Positions 48,262-56,271 of a DNA stretch of 64,000 nt are shown piece by piece (position 1 is the first letter of the stretch; every line of letters begins with the position of its first letter). The notes under the pieces are model-generated. The model had not been told where the DNA came from and made no database searches. It saw only the letters and a program-made list of their open reading frames with translations. The position numbers were made by a program, and so were the translations under genes. The stretch is from Bifidobacterium catenulatum PV20-2 (GTDB lineage: Bacteria; Actinomycetota; Actinomycetes; Actinomycetales; Bifidobacteriaceae), in contig NZ_CP007456.1 in the NCBI RefSeq assembly GCF_000800455.1, positions 1,054,001-1,118,000 of the forward strand, given 5' to 3'.

Positions 48262-48545
48262 GCGACGTGCATGAATCATTGACGGACTGGCGGACACTGC
48301 CCGTGAGCACGCTCGCCGGTCATAGGGCGATAGTCCAACTCGACGAGGGCACGATCATCGACGGGTATCTGGAATACGTGCCGTCGAAACTCCGCAAGGA
48401 ACTACGAGGCGCGACGGAAGGAATCTGCGAAACGTTGACGGTCGAGGGCGTGTACCAGCCGGTAATCATCAGCGTGAACGCAGGTGAGAAGCATCTGGCC
48501 AATGGGGTGAAAGCCGTGAACATCCTCAAGGAGATGAGCGCATGA
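48258..48545 (+). CDS. small beta-barrel-like phage protein
   Basis: 95 residues from the ATG at 48258 (AAAGGAATG upstream; an ATG at 48252 is in frame). VQLDEGTIIDGYLEYV reads like an Sm/SH3-type barrel and resembles GKHGTVMSGKLKKI of the 53423 product. No assigned function. Confidence 0.62.
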   Translation: MSDVHESLTDWRTLPVSTLAGHRAIVQLDEGTIIDGYLEYVPSKLRKELRGATEGICETLTVEGVYQPVIISVNAGEKHLANGVKAVNILKEMSA

Positions 48546-48601
48546 GAAACGCATTCCACACAGACCACGAACCGACCGACTTGCAAGGGGACATGAAATG
48601 A
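48542..48601 (+). CDS. 19-residue leader-like peptide gene
   Basis: ATG at 48542 overlaps the stop of the previous gene and its own TGA overlaps the next ATG. It keeps ribosomes moving through the operon; a coupling role is more likely than a stable protein. Confidence 0.4.
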   Translation: MRNAFHTDHEPTDLQGDMK

Positions 48602-48723
48602 GCGTGCTATACCACGGCGGAGTTCCAGACATGAAACCCGGCGACATCATCGAACGTTGGGCGGCACGCGAATACGCCGACATGCGGCACATCATGAGCG
48701 AAGCCGAAAGGAGCATCAAATGA
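48598..48723 (+). CDS. 41-residue protein, possible fragment
   Basis: Starts MSVLYHGGVPDMKPGDII, which recalls the opening strand of ADP-ribosyltransferase-like proteins, but all catalytic parts would be missing. Overlaps of 4 bp at both ends keep it in the operon. Treated as a short or truncated gene. Confidence 0.45.
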   Translation: MSVLYHGGVPDMKPGDIIERWAAREYADMRHIMSEAERSIK

Positions 48724-49112
48724 GCATAAGAACGAGAACAACCTACTTGGCGGTGTGCGACTATCCGGGCTGTTGCCTGGGGCACGAATTCTGGGAATTA
48801 ACCGAGGAACACGCAATCGAAACCGTTATCGACGATGACGAATGGCTGTGCCTGTTCACCGGTGATAATGAGCCGAGATTCTTCTGCCCCTTGCACTTGC
48901 GATACAAGCCAGACTCCTCGCCGGATGACTCGCCGACAGTCCTTTTCGATTCAGACAGTCCAACAACACAACCAGCCTTGCACGCTCTAAACAAGTACTA
49001 CGAGGATATGAGCACACCGCAACCACTGCCAAAACTGGAATGCGAGGACACGATAATCGCCATTCTGCAAGACGAAAACTGGGAGGAACACCATGGTGAC
49101 GAACGTGAGTGA
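48720..49112 (+). CDS. phage protein with Cys/His residues
   Basis: 130 residues from the ATG at 48720. CDYPGCCLGH near the N-terminus and FCPLH at ~60 could bind one metal. Acidic C-terminal half. The downstream gene overlaps by 20 bp. Confidence 0.65.
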   Translation: MSIRTRTTYLAVCDYPGCCLGHEFWELTEEHAIETVIDDDEWLCLFTGDNEPRFFCPLHLRYKPDSSPDDSPTVLFDSDSPTTQPALHALNKYYEDMSTPQPLPKLECEDTIIAILQDENWEEHHGDERE

Positions 49113-49617
49113 AAAGGACAAGACCCTGCAAGAAGTCATCGAATGGTGTGAGACGGAATGGAATAAAACCAATCACGACTCAGACAATCCTGACAAGGAA
49201 CTGCTAGAAAAATACACCGTCTACGACGGTTTGACCAGCGCCTATGAGTTCGTCATCGGTCACTGTTGTTCCATGCTCGGATATTCCGGCTCCATGCCGT
49301 CCGAGGTGCCGAATCAAAGCGAGGACGAAAAAATGATCGGTGTGTTAGAACTCCTACCGCATGACATGGGTCTACGTGTGGAACTCGATACGAACGAAAC
49401 ATACTACCTGAAAAGCGGATGGACAGAACGCTGTGACGGGATTTATGGGATTGCTTGCGGATACGAGGATTGCTCCGAAGGCATTACGTGGTTTAGAGAC
49501 CCGGGTCGCATCGCAATCATGAACAGCCGCGTGAAGCTAGCAGTCCCATTCGATGAACACGAAACCAAAGCCATCAAGCGAAACGAGGATACGAACATGA
49601 AGGAGACAAACCGATGA
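49093..49617 (+). CDS. phage protein, unknown
   Basis: 174 residues, acidic. YYLKSGWTERCDGIYGI and CSEGITWFRDPGR are notable segments without a known family. GGAGGAACACC upstream of the ATG. Confidence 0.66.
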   Translation: MVTNVSEKDKTLQEVIEWCETEWNKTNHDSDNPDKELLEKYTVYDGLTSAYEFVIGHCCSMLGYSGSMPSEVPNQSEDEKMIGVLELLPHDMGLRVELDTNETYYLKSGWTERCDGIYGIACGYEDCSEGITWFRDPGRIAIMNSRVKLAVPFDEHETKAIKRNEDTNMKETNR

Positions 49618-50216
49618 ACGACGATAAGCAACATGCGGTGTGGCGTGAAAGCATTGAAAAATACGGCAAGGAGACACAAAGCATCGTCTGCATGGAGGAA
49701 TGCTCCGAACTCATCCAAGCCATCAGCAAGCGCCTACGCGGCAAGCCCGACGCCACCGACAATCTCGCAGAGGAAATGGCCGATGTGACCATCTGCCTGT
49801 ACCTGCTCAAAGAAATGTACGGCATCACCGACGAGCAGTTGGATGAATGGATTGCACGCAAGACGGCAAGGCAATCCAAGCGAATGCAGGCCGATGACCC
49901 ATTCCTGGAAAGCGAGGCCACGGAAATGAACGCGGCGGAAACCGATAAAAGAACGCTGCCTATGGCTGATACGCACTATGCGGTCAGTATCAGGCACATC
50001 TACGACGCGCATACCGACATGCTCAAGGGATACAAGCTGATCCTCTGGGAAGTGCAGGAAATAGCCGCGATAGCTGTAGCGGAACGCGACTATCCGACCG
50101 GAATGTTCGACCCGATACCGCAACAAACGTTGGATGATGCGGACGCACTCGCACGCATATTCAAATGCAGGAACTACGGGACCGACGAAACGGAGATGTG
50201 GAATGAGCAGGGCTGA
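49614..50216 (+). CDS. MazG-like nucleotide pyrophosphohydrolase with extra C-terminal domain
   Basis: 200 residues. The N-terminal ~90 residues carry the MazG-type EECSELIQA and EEMADVTICLYLL helices (EExxE and ExxD metal ligands). Residues ~110-200 are a domain shared with the small protein at 47995. MazG relatives hydrolyse NTPs or (p)ppGpp; phage copies can prolong host viability. The fusion looks specific to this element. Confidence 0.78.
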   Translation: MNDDKQHAVWRESIEKYGKETQSIVCMEECSELIQAISKRLRGKPDATDNLAEEMADVTICLYLLKEMYGITDEQLDEWIARKTARQSKRMQADDPFLESEATEMNAAETDKRTLPMADTHYAVSIRHIYDAHTDMLKGYKLILWEVQEIAAIAVAERDYPTGMFDPIPQQTLDDADALARIFKCRNYGTDETEMWNEQG

Positions 50217-50688
50217 TACCACTGCCATGCTGTCTGAGCTGGTGGAGAAGCGTTTGAAGAATCGCGTGAGTTTTTGGGCGAGCGAGGTCAACTTCGACCT
50301 TGGAACACCACGGAACAGGCGCATCGACTACATCGGATTCAAGCCTTTCACGCCCGGCTACGTGCTCGAACCAAGCAGTGTGGAACTCGGCATTTTCTCC
50401 TGCTACGAAATCAAGTCATGCATGGCTGATTTCAAATCGGGTCACGGGCTGACGTTCTACGGTGACGAAAACTATCTAGTCACCACGCCTGAGCTTGCGG
50501 ATGAACTGCGTGTGAGCCACCAGATTCCGCGAGACATCGACCAAGTGCTGGTGCCCACGACCAAAGGGGACAAGCTCAGATGCCTGTACGACGTGTCCTA
50601 TGGAGACAAGCGGAACAGCTACAGGCGGCGTCCGGCAAGCGAAATGCTGTACGCCATGATCGAAGCAAACGGAAAGAGGACAAATTGA
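50203..50688 (+). CDS. PD-(D/E)XK-like phage protein
   Basis: 161 residues from the ATG at 50203. RRIDYIGF, then FSCYEIKSCMADFKSG, gives Asp...Glu-x-Lys in nuclease-like spacing (MmcB-like). A nuclease role is likely but the substrate is unknown. Overlaps the MazG-like gene by 14 bp. Confidence 0.66.
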   Translation: MSRADTTAMLSELVEKRLKNRVSFWASEVNFDLGTPRNRRIDYIGFKPFTPGYVLEPSSVELGIFSCYEIKSCMADFKSGHGLTFYGDENYLVTTPELADELRVSHQIPRDIDQVLVPTTKGDKLRCLYDVSYGDKRNSYRRRPASEMLYAMIEANGKRTN

Positions 50689-50987
50689 GCATCATGCTTG
50701 ACGAGGCCAACGCTTACGAGCGTGGCATGGATGATGATTTGACTTTTCAGACGGTTCGGGAGCTTGCCGGTACAGCGTACATGGCCGGACGTTCCGCTCC
50801 ACCAACTGCCGTTGAGATTGAGGCCGTGGCGAGAAAACTGTTGTGGTGGGCCATGGCACCAGTCTGGGAAGACGTCATGCCCAGTGAGGACTGCTTATGG
50901 ACTCTGGCCGAGCCGGAGATGCGAGCCAATTACATCAGGGACGCTCGGGAAATGCTCGAAATCGCACGGAAGGCGGTAAACGAATGA
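50685..50987 (+). CDS. small helical phage protein
   Basis: 100 residues from the TTG at 50685; an ATG at 50694 is in frame. Contains LLWWAMAPVWEDVMP. Actinophage operons often carry proteins with this pattern, function unknown. Confidence 0.62.
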   Translation: MSIMLDEANAYERGMDDDLTFQTVRELAGTAYMAGRSAPPTAVEIEAVARKLLWWAMAPVWEDVMPSEDCLWTLAEPEMRANYIRDAREMLEIARKAVNE

Positions 50988-51193
50988 GCAAAGACATGGA
51001 GAAGATCATGTACATAATCAAGAAAGCGTCCTACGCGCTCAACGCGATAGCGATGCTCGCAATCATCATCATAAAAATCATCGCCAACGCGAACCCTATA
51101 TCCATAGCGATACTCTCGTTCCTCTACGGAGCATACGTGACGATCGTGTTCGTCATACTGTACGACGACCACTTGGAGAAGGAATACGAGTGA
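50984..51193 (+). CDS. small two-segment membrane protein
   Basis: 69 residues with segments ~15-35 and ~42-60, charged ends. Overlaps both neighbours. Unknown. Confidence 0.6.
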   Translation: MSKDMEKIMYIIKKASYALNAIAMLAIIIIKIIANANPISIAILSFLYGAYVTIVFVILYDDHLEKEYE

Positions 51194-51357
51194 GCCTACG
51201 GAAACAGGTCCTCCACTACGCGGATCTCGACTACGATGCGGACGAGATAAGCCGCCTGCTGCACGTGGACAGAAGGCTCGTACTCCAAATCGAAGCCCAC
51301 CGCAACGACCCCGAACCAGCCACATCAACGGAAGGCGAACAGCCAACGCTAATCTGA
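51190..51357 (+). CDS. 55-residue HTH-like protein
   Basis: GTG at 51190 inside the previous stop. ADLDYDADEISRLLHVDRRLVLQIEA has a helix-turn-helix look. It closes the run of overlapping genes; a 97-bp gap follows. Confidence 0.58.
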   Translation: MSLRKQVLHYADLDYDADEISRLLHVDRRLVLQIEAHRNDPEPATSTEGEQPTLI

Positions 51358-51454
51358 CACACATACTATACTGGACAAGTCGCCCAACGGTTGCAAACAA
51401 AGGGTTGAGGCAACAAGACCAAACACACCCAAAACGCAACCAAGGAGCCAACAC

Positions 51455-52294
51455 TTGACGCAAACCACATGCGCGACATGCTGGAAAACAACCGACGACA
51501 AGCATACCCTCTGCACATCCTGCGAAACCAAACTCCAATTCGATCTGCAATGGTTCGAAAACCACCTGCAAGACCTCGAATGGCGCACAAACCGCATGGA
51601 CAAGACAGGCAACGGCGGAGGCGGCGGACATAACGGACTCGCCACCTCCCCGGCACCATTACGCGAAACCGCGTTCGAACTCATCGAAGGCAACGGCATG
51701 GACGACATTCCAAGCCTCCGTGACATTATCAACGAATACGCGCGATGCCTGAACGTGACCGCCCCATACGACCGGAAACTCGAAACACTCATCCGCAACA
51801 TCCGGCTCACCGACAAGTGGAAGACCAGCAAGGCAACACCAACCTACGCGCGAATCATCCACCGTATCCGGCGCAAGGCCCAGGAACTCCTCGACTTCAC
51901 CCTCGAAGACCAGATCATCATCGGCGAATGCCCGACCGACGACTGCCACCGTATCGTGAAAGTCATTCCAAACGCCACGTTCGCACCGAAATGCCCAGAC
52001 TGCGGACAAGTGTATCCAGTCTCCGCCATCCGTGAGAACAGGCGACGCAAACTCCTCGCCACGCACATCACCGGCACGCAGACCGAAATCCGCAGACTGC
52101 TCCTGCAATGCGGCATCATCGTCAAACCCGGCACCATGCGCAGTTGGGTCAGCAGGGGAGACCTGAAACCCGTCACGCCGGTCAAAGACACGCGCAAGCA
52201 ACGCTACCGGCTGTCCGACGTGTACAAGCTCGCCGTCAGAAACCCCGAAAAGGAAACGAACATTTGGATGCTCCTACAGGAGGAACAAGCATGA
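51455..52294 (+). CDS. multi-zinc-site DNA-binding-type phage protein
   Basis: 279 residues from the TTG at 51455, fixed by CAAGGAGCC. Zinc sites: CATC...CTSC at the N-terminus and CPTDDC...CPDCG at ~165-195. The C-terminal ~60 residues (MRSWVSRGDLKPV, YRLSDVYKL) resemble a MerR/excisionase winged helix. The layout suggests a transcription or late-gene regulator. It is preceded by the only intergenic gap of this size in the second half of the operon. Confidence 0.72.
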   Translation: MTQTTCATCWKTTDDKHTLCTSCETKLQFDLQWFENHLQDLEWRTNRMDKTGNGGGGGHNGLATSPAPLRETAFELIEGNGMDDIPSLRDIINEYARCLNVTAPYDRKLETLIRNIRLTDKWKTSKATPTYARIIHRIRRKAQELLDFTLEDQIIIGECPTDDCHRIVKVIPNATFAPKCPDCGQVYPVSAIRENRRRKLLATHITGTQTEIRRLLLQCGIIVKPGTMRSWVSRGDLKPVTPVKDTRKQRYRLSDVYKLAVRNPEKETNIWMLLQEEQA

Positions 52295-52950
52295 ACATCG
52301 ACCTCTCCAACCCGCCATACGCGGTCAAACTCAACGATCTCGGATTCGCATACTCGTACACCGACCGTGAGAAAGGCATCATCGTCTACACTCACGCCGA
52401 CCCCAGATTGGTCGGCTCCAAATGGGTTGACCTTTGGGACGACGTGGAATGCATCATCGACTTCGAAGATGCGAACTGCATGGAACCATTGTCATTCACA
52501 TTCAAGAACCTTAGAAACGGCGTCAGCAAAACCATTCCGGCAAGCAATCTCGCCCTAGTGGAAGAAGTTATCCGATGGCCGCCACTATCAGCATCACCGA
52601 CAAGGGCAAGACCATCACCTACCACGCGCATCACATGCGAGACCAAATCGAACCAGTCAAACAGTACGGCATGTTCGGAGAACGATTGGACGCCCGAAAG
52701 AAACTACACGTTCTCACCTTCTACACGGAGGATTGAATTGATCAACATCAAATGCTCGCCAACCCTACTGCTATTGTCCGGCGTGCTGGCACTCCTGAAG
52801 ATCATGGGAGTATTCCCATACTCATGGATATGGGTGATCGCACCCATTTGGATACCACTACTCGCGCTGGCCGGTATCACAGTCATCCTGATAATCGCTT
52901 GGATTATCGGCGTCATAGGCGTGCTTATTCTCGAAAAGTTCGGAGACTAA
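52291..52950 (+). CDS. phage protein reading through into a membrane protein (probable stop loss)
   Basis: The frame runs 219 residues. Residues ~1-95 are a compact domain related to the 53034 product (KLNDLGFAYSYTDRE versus KLIKLGFYYQSTDKE). Codon 95 is CGA directly before TGG, where every neighbour has TGATG; a single C to T would give a stop exactly at the next gene's ATG. Beyond it comes ~55 residues of Ser/Thr/Pro-rich filler, then the separate membrane protein. Either a true fusion or a lost stop. Confidence 0.6.
   Translation: MNIDLSNPPYAVKLNDLGFAYSYTDREKGIIVYTHADPRLVGSKWVDLWDDVECIIDFEDANCMEPLSFTFKNLRNGVSKTIPASNLALVEEVIRWPPLSASPTRARPSPTTRITCETKSNQSNSTACSENDWTPERNYTFSPSTRRIELINIKCSPTLLLLSGVLALLKIMGVFPYSWIWVIAPIWIPLLALAGITVILIIAWIIGVIGVLILEKFGD
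52575..52736 (+). CDS. small phage protein, unknown
   Basis: 53 residues from the ATG at 52575 in another frame, MAATISITDKGKTITYHAHH, a well-formed protein-like composition. It fits the operon's overlap style and explains the poor-quality middle of the 52291 frame. GGAAGAAG lies upstream. Confidence 0.6.
   Translation: MAATISITDKGKTITYHAHHMRDQIEPVKQYGMFGERLDARKKLHVLTFYTED
52738..52950 (+). CDS. small membrane protein (own start TTG 52738)
   Basis: 70 residues with two strong membrane segments (~8-28, ~32-62). GGAGG lies 6 bp before TTG 52738, so translation can start here as well as by read-through from 52291. Unknown function. Confidence 0.6.
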   Translation: MINIKCSPTLLLLSGVLALLKIMGVFPYSWIWVIAPIWIPLLALAGITVILIIAWIIGVIGVLILEKFGD

Positions 52951-53037
52951 TTGCAGATCAGCGGCAACACCAGCAACGGGGATGTGGCGTGCGTCATTGA
53001 CACGACACAGGACAACATCACCAAGGAGGCACAATGA
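52951..53037 (+). CDS. 28-residue peptide gene
   Basis: TTG at 52951 follows GGAGACTAA directly, and the TGA overlaps the next ATG. Contains QISGNTSNGDVACVIDTT. Mainly a translational link in the operon. Confidence 0.4.
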   Translation: MQISGNTSNGDVACVIDTTQDNITKEAQ

Positions 53038-53426
53038 AAGTACTCGACTTCACCGAGGAAACAGACGAACTGGAAAACAAGCTGATAAAACTCGGATTCT
53101 ATTATCAAAGTACCGACAAGGAAGAGAATGATGGTCTGCGAAACTCCTCACGACTGCTAAGCACATGGGTGAATGTCATGAATGACGTGACCCTGCGGAT
53201 CATCCATACGTATGACAGATACGGTGATGAAACCAACGAATACGTCAGGATAACGGATAATTGCACGAACACAAGCGTCAACATGTCGGTCGAAGAGTTC
53301 ATGGAATTGGAACAGATCACGAACAGCCACGGCAGCACATTCCCACGCCTCGGAAACATCCAACGAAACGATTTCCAAATCCAACGAAACGATTTAAACG
53401 AGAACTTAAGGAAATACGTGGAATGA
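53034..53426 (+). CDS. phage protein, paralogue of 52291 N-terminus
   Basis: 130 residues from the ATG at 53034 (CAAGGAGGC upstream). Shares the KL..LGF.Y..TD.E opening and the S.WV...DV core with the 52291 product. The tail carries two nearly equal IQRNDF/IQRNDL units. Unknown. Confidence 0.65.
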   Translation: MKVLDFTEETDELENKLIKLGFYYQSTDKEENDGLRNSSRLLSTWVNVMNDVTLRIIHTYDRYGDETNEYVRITDNCTNTSVNMSVEEFMELEQITNSHGSTFPRLGNIQRNDFQIQRNDLNENLRKYVE

Positions 53427-53713
53427 GCGAGACAATCACGGCAGACCATCTGAACGCCACGCACTTGGGCAAGCGAATCACCATCAAAGGCAAGCATGGC
53501 ACCGTCATGTCAGGCAAGCTGAAAAAAATCAGCGCCGACTACGTCATCATGCCCGATTTCGTGTCTTACGGCCCCTGCGAAGAATACATGCCCAAACCAT
53601 TGAGGCCCAGGAAAGACGTTCACATCATCCTGCACTTGTCGAACCAAGTCAACGACGATATTAAAGCAACCGTGCATGAGAACACGGAACTACAGGTAGA
53701 AGAGGAACAGTGA
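53423..53713 (+). CDS. small beta-barrel-like phage protein
   Basis: 96 residues from the ATG at 53423. GKRITIKGKHGTVMSGKLKKI looks like an SH3/Sm-type barrel, similar to the 48258 product. Unknown. Confidence 0.62.
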   Translation: MSETITADHLNATHLGKRITIKGKHGTVMSGKLKKISADYVIMPDFVSYGPCEEYMPKPLRPRKDVHIILHLSNQVNDDIKATVHENTELQVEEEQ

Positions 53714-54006
53714 CAACACCAACCACCAAAGAACTGCTCATGCGTGTGATCGCCATGAAGTCACCGGAACTGTTCGACGGGTCAGACAACGAGCCGATCG
53801 AAGTGACCTCATACAACTATTATGAAGAAGGACCGCACCTCTGCGAGACATGCGACTATTCGTATTTCCTGCTACGAATAGGATACCGAACACGCGGCAG
53901 GAAAACGAAATGTCTAAATTATGAATACTTCGACCTATCCGACCTGCTCAGAACATTGGACAAGTGGGATGCGCAACATGACGATACGAGGAGGTCGGAC
54001 GCATGA
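53710..54006 (+). CDS. small phage protein, unknown
   Basis: 98 residues from the GTG at 53710. HLCETCDYSYFLLRIGYRTRGRK is the notable part; its CxxC and a later Cys could hold a metal. Overlaps the phosphoesterase by 4 bp. Confidence 0.62.
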   Translation: MTTPTTKELLMRVIAMKSPELFDGSDNEPIEVTSYNYYEEGPHLCETCDYSYFLLRIGYRTRGRKTKCLNYEYFDLSDLLRTLDKWDAQHDDTRRSDA

Positions 54007-54704
54007 AATGGTTCACCAGCGACCTGCACTTCGCACACCCATTCGTGGCCGCGCTACGCGGTTACGCGCTACCCGGATACGCTCGCGACGAATCGATCAA
54101 GCAACAGGCCGAACACGACGGCAGGCAGCTTAAGGATTGCGTTGACTGGCGGAAGCACGATGCCGACATCGTACAAGCGATAAACACATACGTCGGCAAG
54201 GAAGACGAACTCTACATCCTAGGAGACATCAGTTCCGGCAGCACGTGGAGCGTCGATCAGGCGATAATGCGCATCCAGAATCTACAGGTTCCACGCAAAC
54301 GCAGACACTTGATCCTCGGCAACCACGAAATGCACAGTTCCAGCCGCACGCTGACGAAACTAGCTGAAGCGTTCGGGGAAGTCGGAAGAGTCGGCATCAC
54401 CGAAATCAGAGACGGGTGGGGCAACAACCCACACACGGTATTTTTAAGCCACTTCCAATGGCGTGAGGACTTCACGCAAAGCAAACCCCTAGGCGCAGTC
54501 TCAACCAATTGGAACGCGCCGGAGTTAGCCGCATACGCGCTACCACGCATGGAAAACACTCTGCTCCTGCACGGACATACGCACGCGTATGACCCGCTTG
54601 AGTTCGGCAGGCATCACAATGAGATCAACGTCGGATTGGACGCATGGTGTTTCGAGCCAGTCAACGAAGCCTCCTTGGTGGCAATTGGCTACCCACTGCG
54701 GTGA
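54003..54704 (+). CDS. calcineurin-like metallophosphoesterase
   Basis: 233 residues. Metal motifs in order: SDLHFAH, LGDIS, LGNHE, SHFQW and HGHTHAYD. Phage members of this group cleave nucleotides, phosphoprotein or cyclic phosphates; some remove defence signalling nucleotides, which is only a possibility here. Last gene of the rightward operon; only 40 bp separate it from the opposing genes. Confidence 0.88.
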   Translation: MKWFTSDLHFAHPFVAALRGYALPGYARDESIKQQAEHDGRQLKDCVDWRKHDADIVQAINTYVGKEDELYILGDISSGSTWSVDQAIMRIQNLQVPRKRRHLILGNHEMHSSSRTLTKLAEAFGEVGRVGITEIRDGWGNNPHTVFLSHFQWREDFTQSKPLGAVSTNWNAPELAAYALPRMENTLLLHGHTHAYDPLEFGRHHNEINVGLDAWCFEPVNEASLVAIGYPLR

Positions 54705-54744
54705 GTGTAACTGAGTAATGAAGTTTGGGCGGGTTAGACCACTT

Positions 54745-55002
54745 CTATTCAACAGCATCGATCTGACAGCGGAGTTCCTCTATCTCATTGGAAAGGATGG
54801 TGAGAAATTCCCGGTATTCGTCGAGTTCGACCGCCGTGTCGATAGCTTCGGCCTCCAGTTCGAACCGGCAGTCGCCGTCGTCGGTGAATGTTAGATCAGG
54901 AAAGTCGAACCATTGCCAGCTGTAACAGTCCGGGTCGCCATGCCACCCGTTTTCGGTTTTGGTCAGCGTGTAGTGTTCCGTGCCTTTGTAGTTGCCGTTC
55001 AT
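54745..55002 (-). CDS. small acidic protein, unknown
   Basis: 85 residues from the ATG at 55002 (AAAAGGAGTACACC upstream). WHGDPDCYSWQWFDFPDL and an acidic helical tail. Distal gene of the leftward array. Confidence 0.68.
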   Translation of the reverse strand: MNGNYKGTEHYTLTKTENGWHGDPDCYSWQWFDFPDLTFTDDGDCRFELEAEAIDTAVELDEYREFLTILSNEIEELRCQIDAVE

Positions 55003-55102
55003 GGTGTACTCCTTTTAGTCCATGTTTAAAAAGAAAAACGTTGAAAACAAAGGGCGCAGCACAATCGCCACGCCCCGAAACCAAACAAACGGACTGAATG
55101 AA

Positions 55103-55438
55103 TCAGACACCCGCACGCCTACGTGCAGCGGCCTCAGCCTTGAAGAACGCCGCGAAAGCGTCGCCTATGGACGCATAAAACACGCCATCAACACGCCAGC
55201 CGTCATAACCTTTGGAATCATACCCACGCAAGTCAGCAAGCTCAGCGCGCATAAGCGGCAACGCCTCACTCCGCGACAACGCGCTACGATGCCAATTATT
55301 GTCGAAATGATCCGCAGCAACCCAAGCGTCGCGTTCCCTGCGCGAGTCAAAAGACAACAGACTACAATACGGCTCACCCTCAAAATTGGTAACGCCGACA
55401 CCAAACCGCCAATACCCGGCATAAAAGTGGATACTCAT
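55103..55438 (-). CDS. small protein, unknown
   Basis: 111 residues from the ATG at 55438. Aromatic N-terminus (FYAGYWRFGVGV) and an Ala/Arg-rich tail. Probably has its own promoter in the 190-bp gap upstream. Confidence 0.68.
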   Translation of the reverse strand: MSIHFYAGYWRFGVGVTNFEGEPYCSLLSFDSRRERDAWVAADHFDNNWHRSALSRSEALPLMRAELADLRGYDSKGYDGWRVDGVFYASIGDAFAAFFKAEAAARRRAGV

Positions 55439-55454
55439 TTTTGATACTCTCTTT

Positions 55455-55482
55455 CCAGCCCCCTTGCTAGAATAAGAGGGCT
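55455..55482. terminator. hairpin AGCCCCCTT/AGAGGGCTT
   Basis: Imperfect 9-bp arms with a 9-10 nt loop in the leader of the 55103 gene; it could be an attenuator on the minus strand. Confidence 0.45.
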
Positions 55483-55506
55483 TATAAATTCGTTTGTTTT
55501 AAGCAA

Positions 55507-55541
55507 AACCCCAAGAGTGTTGCCACACTCTTGGGGTATTT
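55507..55541. terminator. bidirectional intrinsic terminator
   Basis: ACCCCAAGAGTGT and ACACTCTTGGGGT form 13-bp arms with a short loop; AAAA precedes and TTTT follows. It ends the DUF2442 transcript. Confidence 0.85.
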
Positions 55542-55629
55542 TCATCAGACGGGTAACCCCGCCAAACATGTTCGAATAAACAAAATCCCGGCCACTCGAA
55601 AGCAGCCGGGATTCATCAGCATGAGGCAA

Positions 55630-55887
55630 TTACGCGCCGAACGGCACGGCCTGTGCATAAGCTGTCTCAGGGGCAACGTCAATAGTTCCGTTATCCCATT
55701 CGACAGTACTCACACCGGCCCTGGCCGTCTTGAAAACATTCGGGTCACGCAACCGCTTGAACACGCCATCGTCCATATAGGGCGACATGTCAAGCACGCC
55801 GCAATGACCATCGGAAAAACGCAAAGCCACATGCGAGCCATCCAACGCCACAGCGTCAGTAACCCACACTTCATTGGGAACACTCAC
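55630..55887 (-). CDS. DUF2442 protein
   Basis: 85 residues from the GTG at 55887 (CGAGG upstream). VTDAVALDGSHVALRFSDGHCGVLDMSPYM and VSTVEWDNGTIDVAPETAY fit DUF2442. It is nearly always next to DUF4160, and the pair has been suggested to behave like a toxin-antitoxin module; roles are not settled here. Confidence 0.82.
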   Translation of the reverse strand: MSVPNEVWVTDAVALDGSHVALRFSDGHCGVLDMSPYMDDGVFKRLRDPNVFKTARAGVSTVEWDNGTIDVAPETAYAQAVPFGA

Positions 55888-55900
55888 AATAAACCTCGTT

Positions 55901-56167
55901 TCATAGGGCAAGCGGGGCAATCGGATAAATAGGCTCATTGTTCATGGCAAGAGTCCAATTAGCCTCAAGCTCCTCACGATGCAATTCAATCCAAGCAACA
56001 AGAATTCTGTGTTGCTTGCGGGGCAACGGCTCCCCGGCCGTCACATTCCCGTCGAAGTCATAGGAAGCCCTATGACCCTGATACGTCGCGTGAATATGCG
56101 GCGGATTATGCTCGTTACGGTAGTTCATCTGCACGATGATCCCGAAGAACATGCTCAATGTTGGCAA
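55901..56167 (-). CDS. DUF4160 protein
   Basis: 88 residues from the TTG at 56167, which has an excellent AGGAGGTG site eight bases upstream. NEHNPPHIHATYQGHRASYDFDG is the DUF4160 signature, here seen in parts (HNPPHIHA). It leads the two-gene unit with DUF2442, 13 bp apart. Confidence 0.84.
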   Translation of the reverse strand: MPTLSMFFGIIVQMNYRNEHNPPHIHATYQGHRASYDFDGNVTAGEPLPRKQHRILVAWIELHREELEANWTLAMNNEPIYPIAPLAL

Positions 56168-56190
56168 CTATGCCACCTCCTCACTCTTAC

Positions 56191-56205
56191 GCCGATCATA
56201 TCGGC
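56191..56205. promoter_or_regulatory. palindrome before DUF4160-DUF2442
   Basis: GCCGAT-CAT-ATCGGC is a perfect dyad just upstream of the ribosome site, well placed for autoregulation. Confidence 0.6.
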
Positions 56206-56271
56206 TGAACATTAACATTTCGTGGACTACCGCACCCGTAAAGAGTGCCGATAGCCCCAGCGGATTACAAA

